From: Epiperipatus broadwayi
Taxonomy: Eukaryota > Onychophora > Udeonychophora > Euonychophora > Peripatidae
Direction of reading: 5' to 3'
Assembly (NCBI GenBank): GCA_028023455.1
Contig: JAQFVV010000012.1
Coordinates: forward strand, 12,846,364-12,910,363
DNA length: 64,000 bases
Of this stretch, positions 48,979-60,189 are shown in pieces. The number at the start of each line of letters is the position of its first letter. Position 1 is the stretch's first letter. Both the position numbers and the translations under genes were made by a program. Below the pieces are notes generated by a model. That model searched no databases and had not been told where the DNA came from. It was given only the letters and a program-made list of their open reading frames with translations.

Positions 48979-50963
48979 CAAACAAGAGGATTAGATGGAT
49001 GGGCAGCAGAGATGGTAATGAATTTGGGGCATAGGGCAAAAGTAAAATTACTATCATGTTTTAATAAAATGGCACAGAAGAGAGTTTTTCCGGGTAGTTG
49101 GAGTAATACAAGAGTAAGATTATTATTTAAAGGAAAAGGTAAGGATCATAGAAAGTTAAATTATAGACCAATAGCAGTAATATCAGTTTTGTATAAAGTT
49201 TTTTCATATATGGTCACTGGAAGAGTTGCAAAAAGGATGGAAGAAAATAATGTAGTGGGGGAAATGCAAGGAGGTTTTAGGTCAGATAGGTGTATAGGAG
49301 ATAGTTTATTTGTAGTTACACAACTTATAGATATGAGTGTAAATTCAGGTAGACAGTTATATATGAGTTTTATAGATATAGAGAAGGCATATGATAGAGT
49401 GAATAGAAATAGATTATGGATAAGTTTAGCAAATCTGGGAATGAATGAAGCTTTAGTAGGTGTTATTAAGAAATTTATATGAAAATAATTACTATACATA
49501 TCAATTAGGGGATGTAGAATCAGTTAAAGTTAAAATGGGGTGGGATTAAGGCAAGGATGCCCTATGTCACCTATTTTGTTTGTGTTATATTTGAGTGAAA
49601 TAGAGAGAGCAATAGAAAGTCTAAGAAGAGGGATAGAGATACCATTAACAGGTGGCAAAAGAGTATATACATTGTCGGGTCTTTTTTTTGTGGATGATGT
49701 CTTTTTGTGTGCAGAAAGAAGAGAAGATATGAAAGTTATGCTGAGGACATGTGCAAGGGTGGGTAAAGATATGGGGATTAAATTTAGTGAAGAAAAATGA
49801 AATATAATGATGGTGAATACTGGGGAAAGAGAAGACAAAGATTTCTTATTGGGGGATATGAAGTTAGGTGTGGTGAACAGATATAGTTATTTGGGAATCA
49901 TCTTGAGTAATAAGAAAAATTGCTTGGATGAATGGGAAAAAAAATTGATAAATGAAGCAAAGAAGAGAAAGGGATTGATAAAGAAATTAACAGTGTTTTC
50001 ATATAATAAATATGATGTAGCTAGAATTGTATGGAAGGGAGTGGCAGTATCAGGTTTAACATATGGCAATGATGCATTATGTATTAATAAAGGGGTATTA
50101 GATTGCTTAGAAAAAGTACAAAGGGAAGTAGGAAGACATGCATTAGATGCTGAGGTGTGGACAGCAAAAGAGGCAATTTAAGGAGAAATGGGATGGTCAA
50201 GTTTTTATATGAGGGATGCAAATTGAAAATGTTTGGTAGATTGCAGTTTATGGATAATAAAAGAATAGCCAAAATAGTATTTAATTGGGCTACAAGTAAA
50301 GGCAGGCAACAAGATGGGTGAGAAATATAATGCGGTATGCAGAAGATTTGGATAAAGAAGTTATGTCAGTATACTTGTACAAAAGATGGGATGATTGTGT
50401 TAGGAGGATTGTTGAGTGTTATAGTGGGAAGGAGTGGGATAGAAGAATAGATGCATTAATAAAGAATAAGGAGTTGGAGAGATAGAGAACTAGTATGGAG
50501 AGTAAAATGAGTTTAAATATATACAGAAGTAAACGGAGCATTGGTGTTTATTGTTTAAGGCTTGAACGGGATCTTTAGCAACAAGGGAATATACATGTAA
50601 ATGGAAAAATATGAGTGATTTAGTCTGCAAGTTGTGTAAGGAAGGCATAGAAAATATTAGGCATTTGTTACTTCAATGTAAATGTTTGGAAGCAGAAAGG
50701 GTACAAATAATGAAGTTATGGAAGGTTAAATATGAACAAAGTGATTATACAGAAAGTGAGTTATTGGTTTTTATACTAGGTTTGGGAAAAAATAAGGGAG
50801 AGTTGACAAAGATTATGTTGTGGAAATGGGATGGAGCAGATTATTGAAAAACTTAGGGTGGACAATGGAAAAGGAAGATAAAGTGGCTAACAGGTTTCTC
50901 TGGACATAATTGCTGAGAGATTCCTGACTTTCATTAAGAAGAAGTCACAGTACATCACATCAC
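48979..50963 (+). pseudogene. LINE (non-LTR retrotransposon) relic, copy 2
   Basis: A better-preserved relative of 20610-23260. The main pieces are frames 49012-49482, 49540-49800, 49807-50181 and 50611-50847. Motifs in order: RVRLLFKGKGKD, LNYRPIAVISVLYKVFSYM, MQGGFRSDRC, MSFIDIEKAYDRVNRNRLW (catalytic Asp), GLRQGCPMSPILFVLYLSEI, GLFFVDDVFLCAERRED (Asp-Asp pair intact as FVDD), a thumb with NRYSYLGIILS, VARIVWKGVAVSGLTYGNDA, and a C-terminal CX2C...H...C knuckle in CKLCKEGIENIRHLLLQC. It starts abruptly in the fingers, so it is 5'-truncated. Frame breaks lie near 49480-49545, with stops at 49798 and 50179. It ends in repeated CATCA near 50945-50963. Clade uncertain. Confidence 0.9.
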
Positions 50964-51039
50964 ATCACCTGTTTTAATAACGGTTATAAGCAAGCATAAG
51001 AAATGATGATCATGTGATGTTTAGTGCTAAAATCTTCAC

Positions 51040-51364
51040 ATTTTCTAAAAATATGTATATCACTTAAAGTGAGTCAATTATGTTATCAAGTTGGATAGAT
51101 GTTTAGAATTCTATAGTATCTGTTGAATATAGATTATAAATAGAACATACATAATATGAATATTTCATCTATTTAATTTATCTTATTTACACAGCGATCT
51201 GCATTATTCATGATAAATTTTGGTCTTCACAAACTTCTGCAGTAATAATAACTGATTAAACTTATAACTTTTGCATTTATTATTTCATAATTGCCATGAA
51301 GTCTGAAAATTCAATTAGATAATTATTTATTATATCACAATGTTATAGAAGTAAGCAAATTTAT
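51040..51364. other. AT-rich DNA, no gene seen
   Basis: Nothing recognised before family C copy C1. Confidence 0.6.
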
Positions 51365-51519
51365 TTAAAAGCTATTGTAATAACTGAAACACATGTTTAT
51401 TATATACCTGTGTGTCTATATATGTAATATAGGGTATATGAGCACAGACTTTCAGATGACCCATCACTCTCCACTCTATCTAATATCACTGATACACTCA
51501 AGCACATATATGCTGAAAA

Positions 51520-51584
51520 GATAAATAATCACCAATATACGTATTTCATGCTAAACCAGCAATCATCAGTTGGTCCAGATTATC
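51520..51584 (-). ncRNA. hammerhead ribozyme, type I, family C copy C1a
   Basis: Minus strand: outer stem I GATAAT, inner ACCAA, core CTGATGA, stem II TGCT-GGTTT-AGCA flanked by T-T, GAAA, an 8-base palindrome ATACGTAT as stem III, triplet ATA, inner stem I TTGGT, outer ATTAT. All invariant core bases are present. The T-T at the stem II base and the ATA triplet are non-ideal. Confidence 0.75.
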
Positions 51585-51993
51585 ATCTCCCACACATATA
51601 TACTATAAGTGCTCAGATATATATTAAGATAGACAATCTTCATACTTTAATGGACAGGCTCCAATCTACAACACCCTCCAACTCTTCAACCATCCATCCA
51701 ATTGAAAATCTGATGATGGAACGCTCAAAGGCCACCCTGAGGCCGAGATTCTTGTCACACCCATGTTGACCTAAAGTCAATCTGAACCCCACATGTACAG
51801 GACATAATCCATTTAATACATGTGCAAGGATGGGCAGACATCTCTATAATGTAATAACTGAAACACATGCTTATTATATACCTGTGTGTCTATAGATGTA
51901 ATATAGGGTATATGAGCACAGACTTTCAGATGACCCATCACTCTCCACTCTATCTAATATCACTGATACACTCAAGCACATATATGCTGAAAA

Positions 51994-52058
51994 GATAAAT
52001 AATCACCAATATACGTATTTCATGCTAAACCAGCAATCATCAGTTGGTCCAGATTATT
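51994..52058 (-). ncRNA. hammerhead ribozyme, type I, family C copy C1b
   Basis: Same sequence as C1a through the core; differs only at the outer end of stem I. It lies exactly one unit (474 bp) away, so a transcript through both would carry two cleavage sites bounding one monomer. Confidence 0.75.
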
Positions 52059-52306
52059 AACTCCCACACATATATACTATAAGTGCTCAGATATATATTA
52101 AGATAGACAATCTTCATACTTTAATGGACAGGCTCCAATCTACAACACCCTCCAACTCTTCAACCATCCATCCAATTGAAAATCTGATGATGGAACGCTC
52201 AAAGGCCACCCTGAGGCCGAGATTCTTGTCACACCCATGTTGACCTAAAGTCAATCTGAACCCCACATGTACAGGACATAATCCATTTAATATATGTGTG
52301 GGAGAT

Positions 52307-52371
52307 GATAATCTGGACCAACTGATGATTGCTGGTTTAGCATGAAATACGTATATTGGTGATTATTTATC
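52307..52371 (+). ncRNA. hammerhead ribozyme, type I, family C copy C1c
   Basis: Plus-strand copy in the inverted part of the same insertion. Identical core: ACCAA, CTGATGA, TGCT..AGCA, GAAA, ATACGTAT, A, TTGGT. Confidence 0.75.
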
Positions 52372-52499
52372 TTTTCAGCATATATGTGCTTGAGTGTATC
52401 AGTGATATTAGATAGAGTGGAGAGTGATGGGTCATCTGAAAGTCTGTGCTCATATACCCTATATTAAAAGCTATTGATGAAATATACAATTTTTAATTA

Positions 52500-52935
52500 T
52501 TCATATTTATCGAATTCTATCTGTCTATTTTTATCTATACATTTAATGTATTTATTGGTACATTCTTCCATCCATCCACCCACTCATCTATTCATCCATT
52601 CATCTATCCTTTTATTTATTGATCATTTCTCAATCTCTTTGTCTATTTATCTATCTATCTATTTCTCTACTTATCTATCTGACTGTCAATCAATCAATCA
52701 ATCAATCAATCAATCTATCTATCTATCCTTCTATCTATTCTATTTATCTATCTGTTCATCTAGCTTCCTATCTATTAATCCATCTACCTATCAATCTATT
52801 TATCTACATCAATCAATCTATCTGTCTATCTATCTGTTAGTTTATCAATCTATTGATCTATCTATTGATCGATTGATCTGTTTGACTATCTATTGATTGA
52901 ATTATATTAATATATTTATCTATATGTCTATCTAT
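52500..52935. repeat. tetranucleotide-rich tract (CATC/ATCA/TCTA)
   Basis: A degenerate run of CATC, then TCTA and ATCA repeats, purest at about 52686-52715 (CAAT/ATCA). The two long frames across it (52474-52896, 52619-52840) are Ser/Ile/Tyr-rich by-products of the repeat, not genes. Confidence 0.9.
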
Positions 52936-52939
52936 ATAT

Positions 52940-54280
52940 AACTTTAATCATTTCTTTTAAATAATAGATGTTAATACATTGTACAGGCTTAAACCTCTCT
53001 ATATATAATATATGCGGGATTCTAACTTAGACTTTCACATGACCCACTATTCTCAGTGCCATCTCATATTGCTGACCCACTTGATCTTACACATGTTGAA
53101 AATAGGTGTTGGTGTAATTTAATTTTTTTATTTTTTATATTCAAATAAAATAAGTTTTTTAAGCAACTATACGTTTTTTTTATTATGATTAAAAAGTATA
53201 TATTATAAAACTTTAAAAATGAAAACATTACACTAAAATCAGGGTTTGAAGGATTACATTTATTAGAAAAAAATATCCCAAAATTTTAAGTTTACATATT
53301 TTATTGATTAATAAAACTATGTTTTATTTTTTTTATTTTTTTTTTTTAGTTTTCTTCAAAATAATATAGTAGTGAATAATTATTTGACACAATTCAACAT
53401 TAATCATTTTCAATACAGAATTTTGTGGTTAAATAAATCAAAGAATAATAATTTTTGTAACTAAAATAAATCTGATAAATCCAAAGATTGTTAAAAAATG
53501 AAGAAACATAAAATTAACTTTTTTTATGATAGATAATTGTTATAAAATTATGTTTTGTAAAGTTATAATGTTAGGACTTGTGAGTTTTTTTAAAAAATGT
53601 AACTAATTAAGAAAATATATAATTTATATTGTCAGAAAATTTAGTTCAATTGAAGGAATATTACTTATAAAAGTTTTTATTTGCTCTCCTCTATTATATC
53701 ATCCATCCAAGATATAATTAAACTTGTTTAAATTTCATAAATTTTTTGTGATTTTTTTTGATTTTATGTGAGAAAATAATATGGATTAATTAATTTTGAA
53801 TAGATAGACTAATGTAAAAGTTACTATTAAATTTTTAATTTCAAAATATTTTTCATTCTATTTATTTTGTCAAGGTTTAGATTAATTTAATCGTCATATT
53901 TTTTTCTTGATTCAATTTGTATTTTATAATAAAAAAAAACATGATCATTATAAATAAATTCTTATAACTATATTAATTAGATTTTTATATTTATATAGTT
54001 GGAATTGAAAAATAGACTTATTATCTTTCTAAAAAGATACAATGAAGAAGAAATCAATACTCATCTGGCTATTCAAATTCTGGGCTTTTTTAATTTTTAG
54101 CCATATAATAGCTAGATAACTTACACTAGGATTGACATGTGAATTTAAATGTGGACTGAAAGAGATATGCTTGAATTCAAAAATTTTCCAAGTTTTATCT
54201 AACCTTAGGATCTGAACATGTCAAGTAAATGCAATAACTATTATATGATATAATGAGAATCTTTTTTTGTTATATACATA
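52940..54280. other. AT-rich DNA, no gene seen
   Basis: Near 53000-53105 a fragment ('tatataatatatgcgggattctaacttagactttcacatg...') resembles the outer part of family C. The rest is featureless. Confidence 0.5.
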
Positions 54281-54283
54281 TAA

Positions 54284-54538
54284 AATCAAAATGACCCAAA
54301 AATTCATAACTAAATCAGACTAATTAAAGAAAATAAACTCTGAAACACAACTAATGGTTTCAATGCTACAAGAAGACTTCTCCAGTGCAAAGGACTCCAA
54401 GATAACAATAAATTTATATTAAACAAATAAATTTGTTGTTAAGAAGTCTGCTCATATTAATAAAACCATTGGTTGTGTTTTAGAGTTTATTTTCTTTGGT
54501 TAGTCTGGTTTAGTTGGGAATTTGGAGTAATTTTGATT
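54284..54538. mobile_element. fold-back element, about 255 bp
   Basis: The left arm (54284-54362) and right arm (54462-54538) are inverted copies about 78 bp long with few mismatches, centred on 'aaactctgaaacacaac'/'gttgtgttttagagttt'. The spacer is about 100 bp. It resembles a miniature inverted-repeat element; no coding potential and no clear target duplication seen. Confidence 0.75.
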
Positions 54539-54544
54539 ATTTTA

Positions 54545-55645
54545 TTGACTAGTTTACCTTTAAGGTTTTAATATTTATATATATATAGACACAAACGGTT
54601 AATATTTAAATATTAATAATGAAATAGAAAGTTAAAAAATTCTATTAAGATTCTTTTTACTTTCTCACTTTCTTACATAATAAAAAAAAAATTGATTATA
54701 ATTTTTATTTCAGAATTCAATATGTTTTAATCAAATATGAAATCAAACATTTGGGATTTAAAAAAAGCTTTCTATATATATTATCAATAATTTGAATTCT
54801 AATCATAAAGAAAATTTATGAGAGAATGGATTGGAAAAACAGTTGTTTTAAGGAAACGGCTTTAAATAAAAAAATATTTTTTTATTCTTTGCTGTAATTA
54901 CATCAAAGAAACATGAAGATAAACATATCTATTTTTAGCAGTCTGGTTTTATAAGTAAAATTTTATTTTGTAATTTTGTTATCAAATTGTAAATAATCTA
55001 TATTGTAATAATATTTTAATGTGTAAATTAATAGTTACAACCATAAATTCTAAAAAAAGTATTGGTTTATCGATATAGCAAATATTACTAATTATTACTG
55101 TTCTTACTGTTGCAAATAAAATGATTGGAAGTGATACTAATGTTATTGATTCATGTATCTTGTGAAGCAAATTATTAAAATTATCCAAGATATCTTCCTG
55201 TGCAAATTTTATAAATAGACAGCATATTAAAAATTATTTGTATCAAATTTTGTTTTATCATGATTAAAATTTCATTGGAAAAGATACACATGTAAATTTA
55301 AGTTTGAAAGAATAATAAACATAATAAAAAAATACAACATTAACTACAACAGGAATAAAATATTTACAAATATTTTTGGGGATGGTAGTAACTTTATTAT
55401 TTTAGCTAGACAATTTTAAAATACAGTTAATGATAATATAAAGTTTTTAGCACAATTTTCAAACATGTGTAATGTATTTTAAAATATATATATATAATCA
55501 TAAAATGTTTTAATAATTTTTTTATTAATTATGAGATTAATAATTGTATTTATTATTAAGTATGAATGAATTTTAAAGAAAACAAAATAAATGGAAAGAA
55601 AGAAAAAATTATTTAATGTATATTTAAATTATATAAATAATTTAT
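54545..55645. other. AT-rich DNA, no gene seen
   Basis: No gene or named repeat found. Confidence 0.6.
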
Positions 55646-55797
55646 AAAACAACAATGTAAGACTTGAAATACCAGGCACTCTTAAACCTGGCGCCTAATT
55701 GTAAATATAGGAGATTTGAACTCAGACTTTCAAGTCCTTTCACTATCCACACTATCTCATACTACTGATACACATAACCACACACATGCAGAAAAGA

Positions 55798-55858
55798 AAT
55801 AATCACCAAGATACACATTTCATGCTAAATCAGCACTAATCAGTTGGTCCAGATTACC
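55798..55858 (-). ncRNA. hammerhead ribozyme, family C copy C2a
   Basis: Minus strand: ACCAA, core CTGATTA (G8 to T), stem II GTGCT-GATTT-AGCAT with five pairs, GAAA, ATGTGTAT, triplet ATC, TTGGT. The better stem II and ATC triplet look ancestral; the core change likely inactivates it. Confidence 0.65.
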
Positions 55859-56471
55859 ATTTACCATGCATATATATAATCAGTGCTCATTCTATATTAA
55901 GATAGCAAATCCTTACACTTTAATGGACAGGTTTCAACATACTCCAACCTCCAATTCTTCAACCATCCATACCATTGAAAATCTGATGATAGAATTCCCA
56001 AAACCCATGCTAATGCCAATATTGTTATCATGCCAATATTGACCTGAAATCACTCTGACCCCTCATGTATGGGACAGCATCCATTTAAATACATCAGTAG
56101 TATGAGATAGTGTAGATAGTGAAAGGGCTTGAAAGTCCGAGTTCAAATCCCCATTAGTTGCAATTAGGCTCCAGACTTAAGAGTGCTTGGTATTTCAAAT
56201 CTTATATATTAAGCCTGCATTCTGCCCATCCCTCTTCTATGTATTTAAATGGATGCTGTTCTATACATGAGGGGTCAGAGTGACTTCAGGTCAACATAGG
56301 CATGACAACAATATTGAGATCAGCATGGTATTTGGGAATTCTATCATCAGATTTTCAATGGTATGGATAGCTGAAGAGGTGGAGGTTGGGGTAGGTTGTA
56401 ACCTGTCCATTAAAGTGTAAGGATTTGCTATCTTAATATAGACTGAGCACTGATTATATACATGCATGGGA

Positions 56472-56537
56472 GATAATAATCTGGACCAACTGATGTCTAT
56501 ATTTAGCATAAAATACATTTCTTGGTGATTATTTATC
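56472..56537 (+). ncRNA. hammerhead-like segment, family C copy C2b (decayed)
   Basis: Plus strand: ACCAA, CTGATGT, a damaged stem II, AAAA in place of GAAA, a TTTC end and TTGGT. Recognisable only by comparison with the other family C copies. Confidence 0.5.
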
Positions 56538-56941
56538 TTTTCTATATGTGTGTGGTCATGTGTATCAGTAGTATGAGATAGTGAGGATAGTGAAAGAGCT
56601 TGAAAGTCTGAGTTCAAATCCCCTATATTTAAAACAATAATGTGTATTTATTTTATTTTAATTATTAATTAATATAATCTGTTATTTCATATTTTGAAAA
56701 ATATTTGTCTAAAATTTTTAAAAAAATTAAATCATCACAAGTTTTGGCACTATAATTTTAGAATAATTCCAAATCTCATTTTTTCCCCACCATTTCTAAA
56801 CAATGATGATATAATGTTCCCATAAAAATTCAAAGAAGTGAAGAATTTTTAGTAAAATTTATGATCTCATTAACCATATGACAGAAAACTATAAACACAT
56901 CTATATATTAAAAATTTTTTTAGATTTTTACTAAATTGTGT

Positions 56942-57042
56942 GTATTACATTCAACGATCAGCCTTTCAATTCATTTATTATTTAACACTCTCAAAAGACG
57001 CATGCACAATTAGCTTGAAAGGCTGATCTTTGAATGTAATAC
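56942..57042. mobile_element. hairpin element, about 100 bp
   Basis: GTATTACATTCAACGATCAG (56942) and its near-complement ending at 57042 form 28-bp arms with about one mismatch around a 45-bp loop. Probably a miniature inverted-repeat element. Confidence 0.65.
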
Positions 57043-57049
57043 AATTGTA

Positions 57050-58560
57050 CACATAGCATCATATAAAAATAAATGCTTATTTACTTAAATTGTGTGTAGA
57101 AAAACTTCATTGAATTTAAATGTAAAGTTAGTCATCTTGGCATCCTGCATTAAAATAATATCTGATTAGATAACTAACTAAACATATGCCTCTTTAATGG
57201 AAAATAGTCTTTTACATTGTCCTGTATAAAGAAACTAGATGTCTAATAATATTTATTATTCATGATCAATTTAATAGACTGAAAACCAAGCAACTGAATT
57301 TTAACTATGAAAACTTTTAAGTGTTTCATGGAATCTACATTTTTATTTCAACTGCATTATTTATTTGTCTCTTCACCAAACTAGAAAATACTAGTTTGAA
57401 ATTTATATTTGCTACATCAACATAAAGCTTTAGATGAGTATTATAAAACTAATGTGGATTAATTGATTAATTAAATGCTTTATATTTACAAAAAAAAATG
57501 CACAAATCTTTGATATTAGTTTAAAATGAATGCATCCAGTTGATTAAATACTACTTAATATTACAATGACCACAGTAAACTAAATTTGTGGATAATTATT
57601 ATGAAAATAACTATTAATAAATAGATTTAAATTCCTCAATATTTTCTCTTTAGAAATATGGTTAAAGATTTTATTATCAATGAAACTATATCTTAAAGTA
57701 TTAATTGTTGTTTTTAATATTAGGAATATAATATAAATAATTATAAACTTGTAAAAAATTATTCAAAAACTGACCATTGGTAGATGTGTACTTACAAACT
57801 CAGCCTTTGTTCTTAAGCATTTTACAGATTAAGTTTTATTAAACTTATCCCTTAGGATTTCTTCACTTTTAAAAATACTAATAATTTAAAATTGTGAATA
57901 CATAAAGGATTGGTTTTGAATAATTATTTTTGGGTAGTTTTAAACATAAAGACTTATAATTTTAAGATCATAACTTAATTATTGAATTTGTTTAATTTTA
58001 TATTTAATGTTTTATTGTTGCACAGAAGTTCACAAAGAAGAAAAGTAATATATTTACAGTGTAATTTGTTATAAATTTGTGTTAATAATGTCTTATCTTG
58101 GAGATTGTTTGTGCTTAGATTTTGAGATAATAAATCATTTACAACCAATTTTAAAGTTAAAAAATTGGGGAAAAAATTAACCACTAAATTTAAGCTGCAT
58201 ATATGTACTTAAATAGGAAACTAATATAAATACAATAAACTCATCAATTTTTTTATATTTATTGAACATGTGGTTTTTTAATTAATATATGTGTCCATTA
58301 TTTTTTTCCACTTATGTTTTCTGTAGCATCTAGTATTTTGAAACTTATTCATTTGTCATTTATATTTTGTATATTTTAGTCACATGATTTGATCAAGCAT
58401 AGTTGTACAAAATTTGTGCTTTAATTTTTTAATTATTGATGTAAATTGTGATTTTGTAAGAATGGCCATATCGTGATTAGTCAATCCTCATTTATCCCTT
58501 GGATATGTCAGTGATGGTTTTGGGCAGTCCTTAGAATTCAAAGTGGCCATGAGTACACTT
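57050..58560. other. AT-rich DNA, no gene seen
   Basis: A 69-codon minus-strand frame (57975-58184) has no recognisable domain. Confidence 0.55.
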
Positions 58561-58564
58561 TAAA

Positions 58565-58750
58565 TCAATATCAAATATTTTCATATTCTTAAAAATATTT
58601 CTGTTATAGCATCTGTTAAAAATTAATTTATACTATTCATTTCTTGGTGAAAGTATATATTACAATAATATATATAAGTAAAATTGTCACACATTTTTCT
58701 TTAAAGATATATGTGTATACTATAGCACTTTATGTCTATAAATATTGAAG
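58565..58750. repeat. isolated copy of the 278-bp terminal tandem repeat
   Basis: Blocks 'ttttcatattcttaaaa', 'catctgttaa', 'attcatttcttggtg' and 'tatagcactttatgtcta' recur in the same order in the array at 63.3-64 kb. Confidence 0.6.
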
Positions 58751-58759
58751 CTATATATA

Positions 58760-60120
58760 TTGTAAAGGCTGGAAAGATCCACTCTTTCTATCTTTAGTGT
58801 CATTGTTGTTAAAAAAGGGGAAAGGAGAAAATCTTTGGTTTAGCTTTGATATGGGAGTTTGTGTATATAGGTTGTTGTTGATGTTAATTGTTGTTATTGT
58901 TATTTACTTTATTAATTTTTTTGGTATATACATTTATTTATGATTGTGAGATTTGAAAATGGCAGTGGTAATATTATGATGATTTATATATATGTGTGAT
59001 GTACATTTTATGATGATATTGGTTTATACTAAGGTATTTATTTACCTTTATTAATATTAATAATTAAAATGGTGGCATATAAAATTGCTAGATATATTTA
59101 CATCATATTTTTTTTGTTTTTAAAATTATTTGTGATGTGATCTTTTTATTTATTACTTGTTTGTTGGTATATATATATTATTTAAACTGTAAAACATTTT
59201 TATGTAATATTTTAATATTTAATAATCAACAATTGTTGTAATAAAAATATTGAGATCAGCAGCACATGAAAGACTGAGCTAAACAATAGAAACAAAAAAA
59301 TATGATAGCAACAAGGATAATTGCCATTAAAGAAAAGAAAGCATAAACTTTGCCATTGTTTTCTTTCCATAATCTTCTTTGTATAAATACATTTATTGGA
59401 TTTAAAACATTATTAGAATGGCAGGCTGAAAAAACAATTTTATGATTTAGGGTTTAAACCCTTCTTGTTGTGTCCTATTTCATTATAACATCTATTTTAA
59501 ATTAACAAATTATTGACAAGCAAGTACTTGGGAATAGAAAATCAATGGAATGAATAGCTATTCAGATACAGTGATCCAAAATAAACAGAAGCTAAATCAT
59601 CAAATCAATCCATCATTTTAATTGATCAATCATAACTTAACCTGGATAATAATAAAAAGGAAAATTACTACTAGTTAATCATCTATAAAACTAAAAGGCT
59701 CATCAATACATGCATCTGTCAATTTAAACTATTTTGCATGTCATCTTGCCTCACATCAGAATGGATAAAAACACATTGAACTTACTGAACTTTGAAATGA
59801 AGAAATTGTAAAGAAGATTAAATGGTAAATAAATTTGATCTTTTTTTTTAATTTTCTTTCATGAGGTTGATTTTAAAGTTAAATATTTTTATATATGTCA
59901 ACTAGTTTGAAGTTTGATCAGTCATTATAATTTTAAAAAAAACAACATTAATTTTCACAGAGTATTAAATTTTTCTTATTGTCATTCATATGCAGCATAT
60001 ATATATAGTCATACATAATATAAGTAAATTGTTATTAAGTTTTAAATTTATTCATATCAATAATAAAAATGCTAGAAGTCACTTATCATTAAAAAAAAAT
60101 TTTTTCTGTTGTCTTTTAAT
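58760..60120. other. AT-rich DNA, no gene seen
   Basis: No gene or named repeat recognised. Confidence 0.55.
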
Positions 60121-60124
60121 TCTT

Positions 60125-60182
60125 AAATCTTATATAAACCTCCAGTTATTAACAAATCTTATATAAACCTCCAGTTATTAAC
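60125..60182. repeat. perfect 29-bp tandem duplication
   Basis: The 29 bases at 60125-60153, containing 'tataaacctccagttatt', are repeated exactly at 60154-60182. Confidence 0.95.
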
Positions 60183-60189
60183 AAATGAT

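Larger units (their letters stand above)
48517..51027. mobile_element. family A element, copy A5, with a LINE nested in it
   Basis: A minus-strand family A unit (48521 to about 48978) and an inverted family A end (about 50964-51027) flank a LINE. Outside both lies the 9-bp direct repeat TAAAATCTT (48508-48516 and 51028-51036), so the two flanks belong to one family A insertion. In other copies the tandem unit runs straight into its inverted partner, so the simplest reading is that the LINE later inserted into the hairpin part of this copy. Confidence 0.75.
51378..52463 (-). mobile_element. family C element, copy C1 (two tandem units plus inverted copy)
   Basis: Unit 1 starts at 51377-51378 and unit 2 at 51851, so the unit is about 474 bp. 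The two differ at only a few bases. From about 52291 an inverted truncated copy runs to 52463. A perfect 13-bp direct repeat, TTAAAAGCTATTG, flanks the whole at 51365-51377 and 52464-52476. On the ribozyme (minus) strand the order is inverted truncated copy, unit, unit. It is the cleanest complete insertion in the window and looks young. The 73-codon frame at 51548 is repeat-derived. Confidence 0.92.
55659..56630. mobile_element. family C element, copy C2
   Basis: Two head-to-head family C units: minus strand about 55659-56100 and plus strand about 56100-56630. They share 'gagttcaaatcccc', 'aatctgatgatag' and 'ggaccaactgat' blocks with C1 but are clearly diverged from it. A 13-bp direct repeat with one mismatch (AAAACAACAATGT and AAAACAATAATGT) flanks it at 55646-55658 and 56631-56643. 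The recurring GTTCAAATC could be read as a pol III B box, but no A box is convincing. Confidence 0.8.

Noticed and set aside
52474-52896. 140-codon open frame
   Set aside because: It is a translation of the CATC/TCTA/ATCA repeat tract, with no domain.
56140-56160. Pol III B box (GTTCAAATC) in family C suggesting a tRNA-derived SINE
   Set aside because: No convincing A box at the right spacing, and the element architecture fits tandem/inverted ribozyme elements better.
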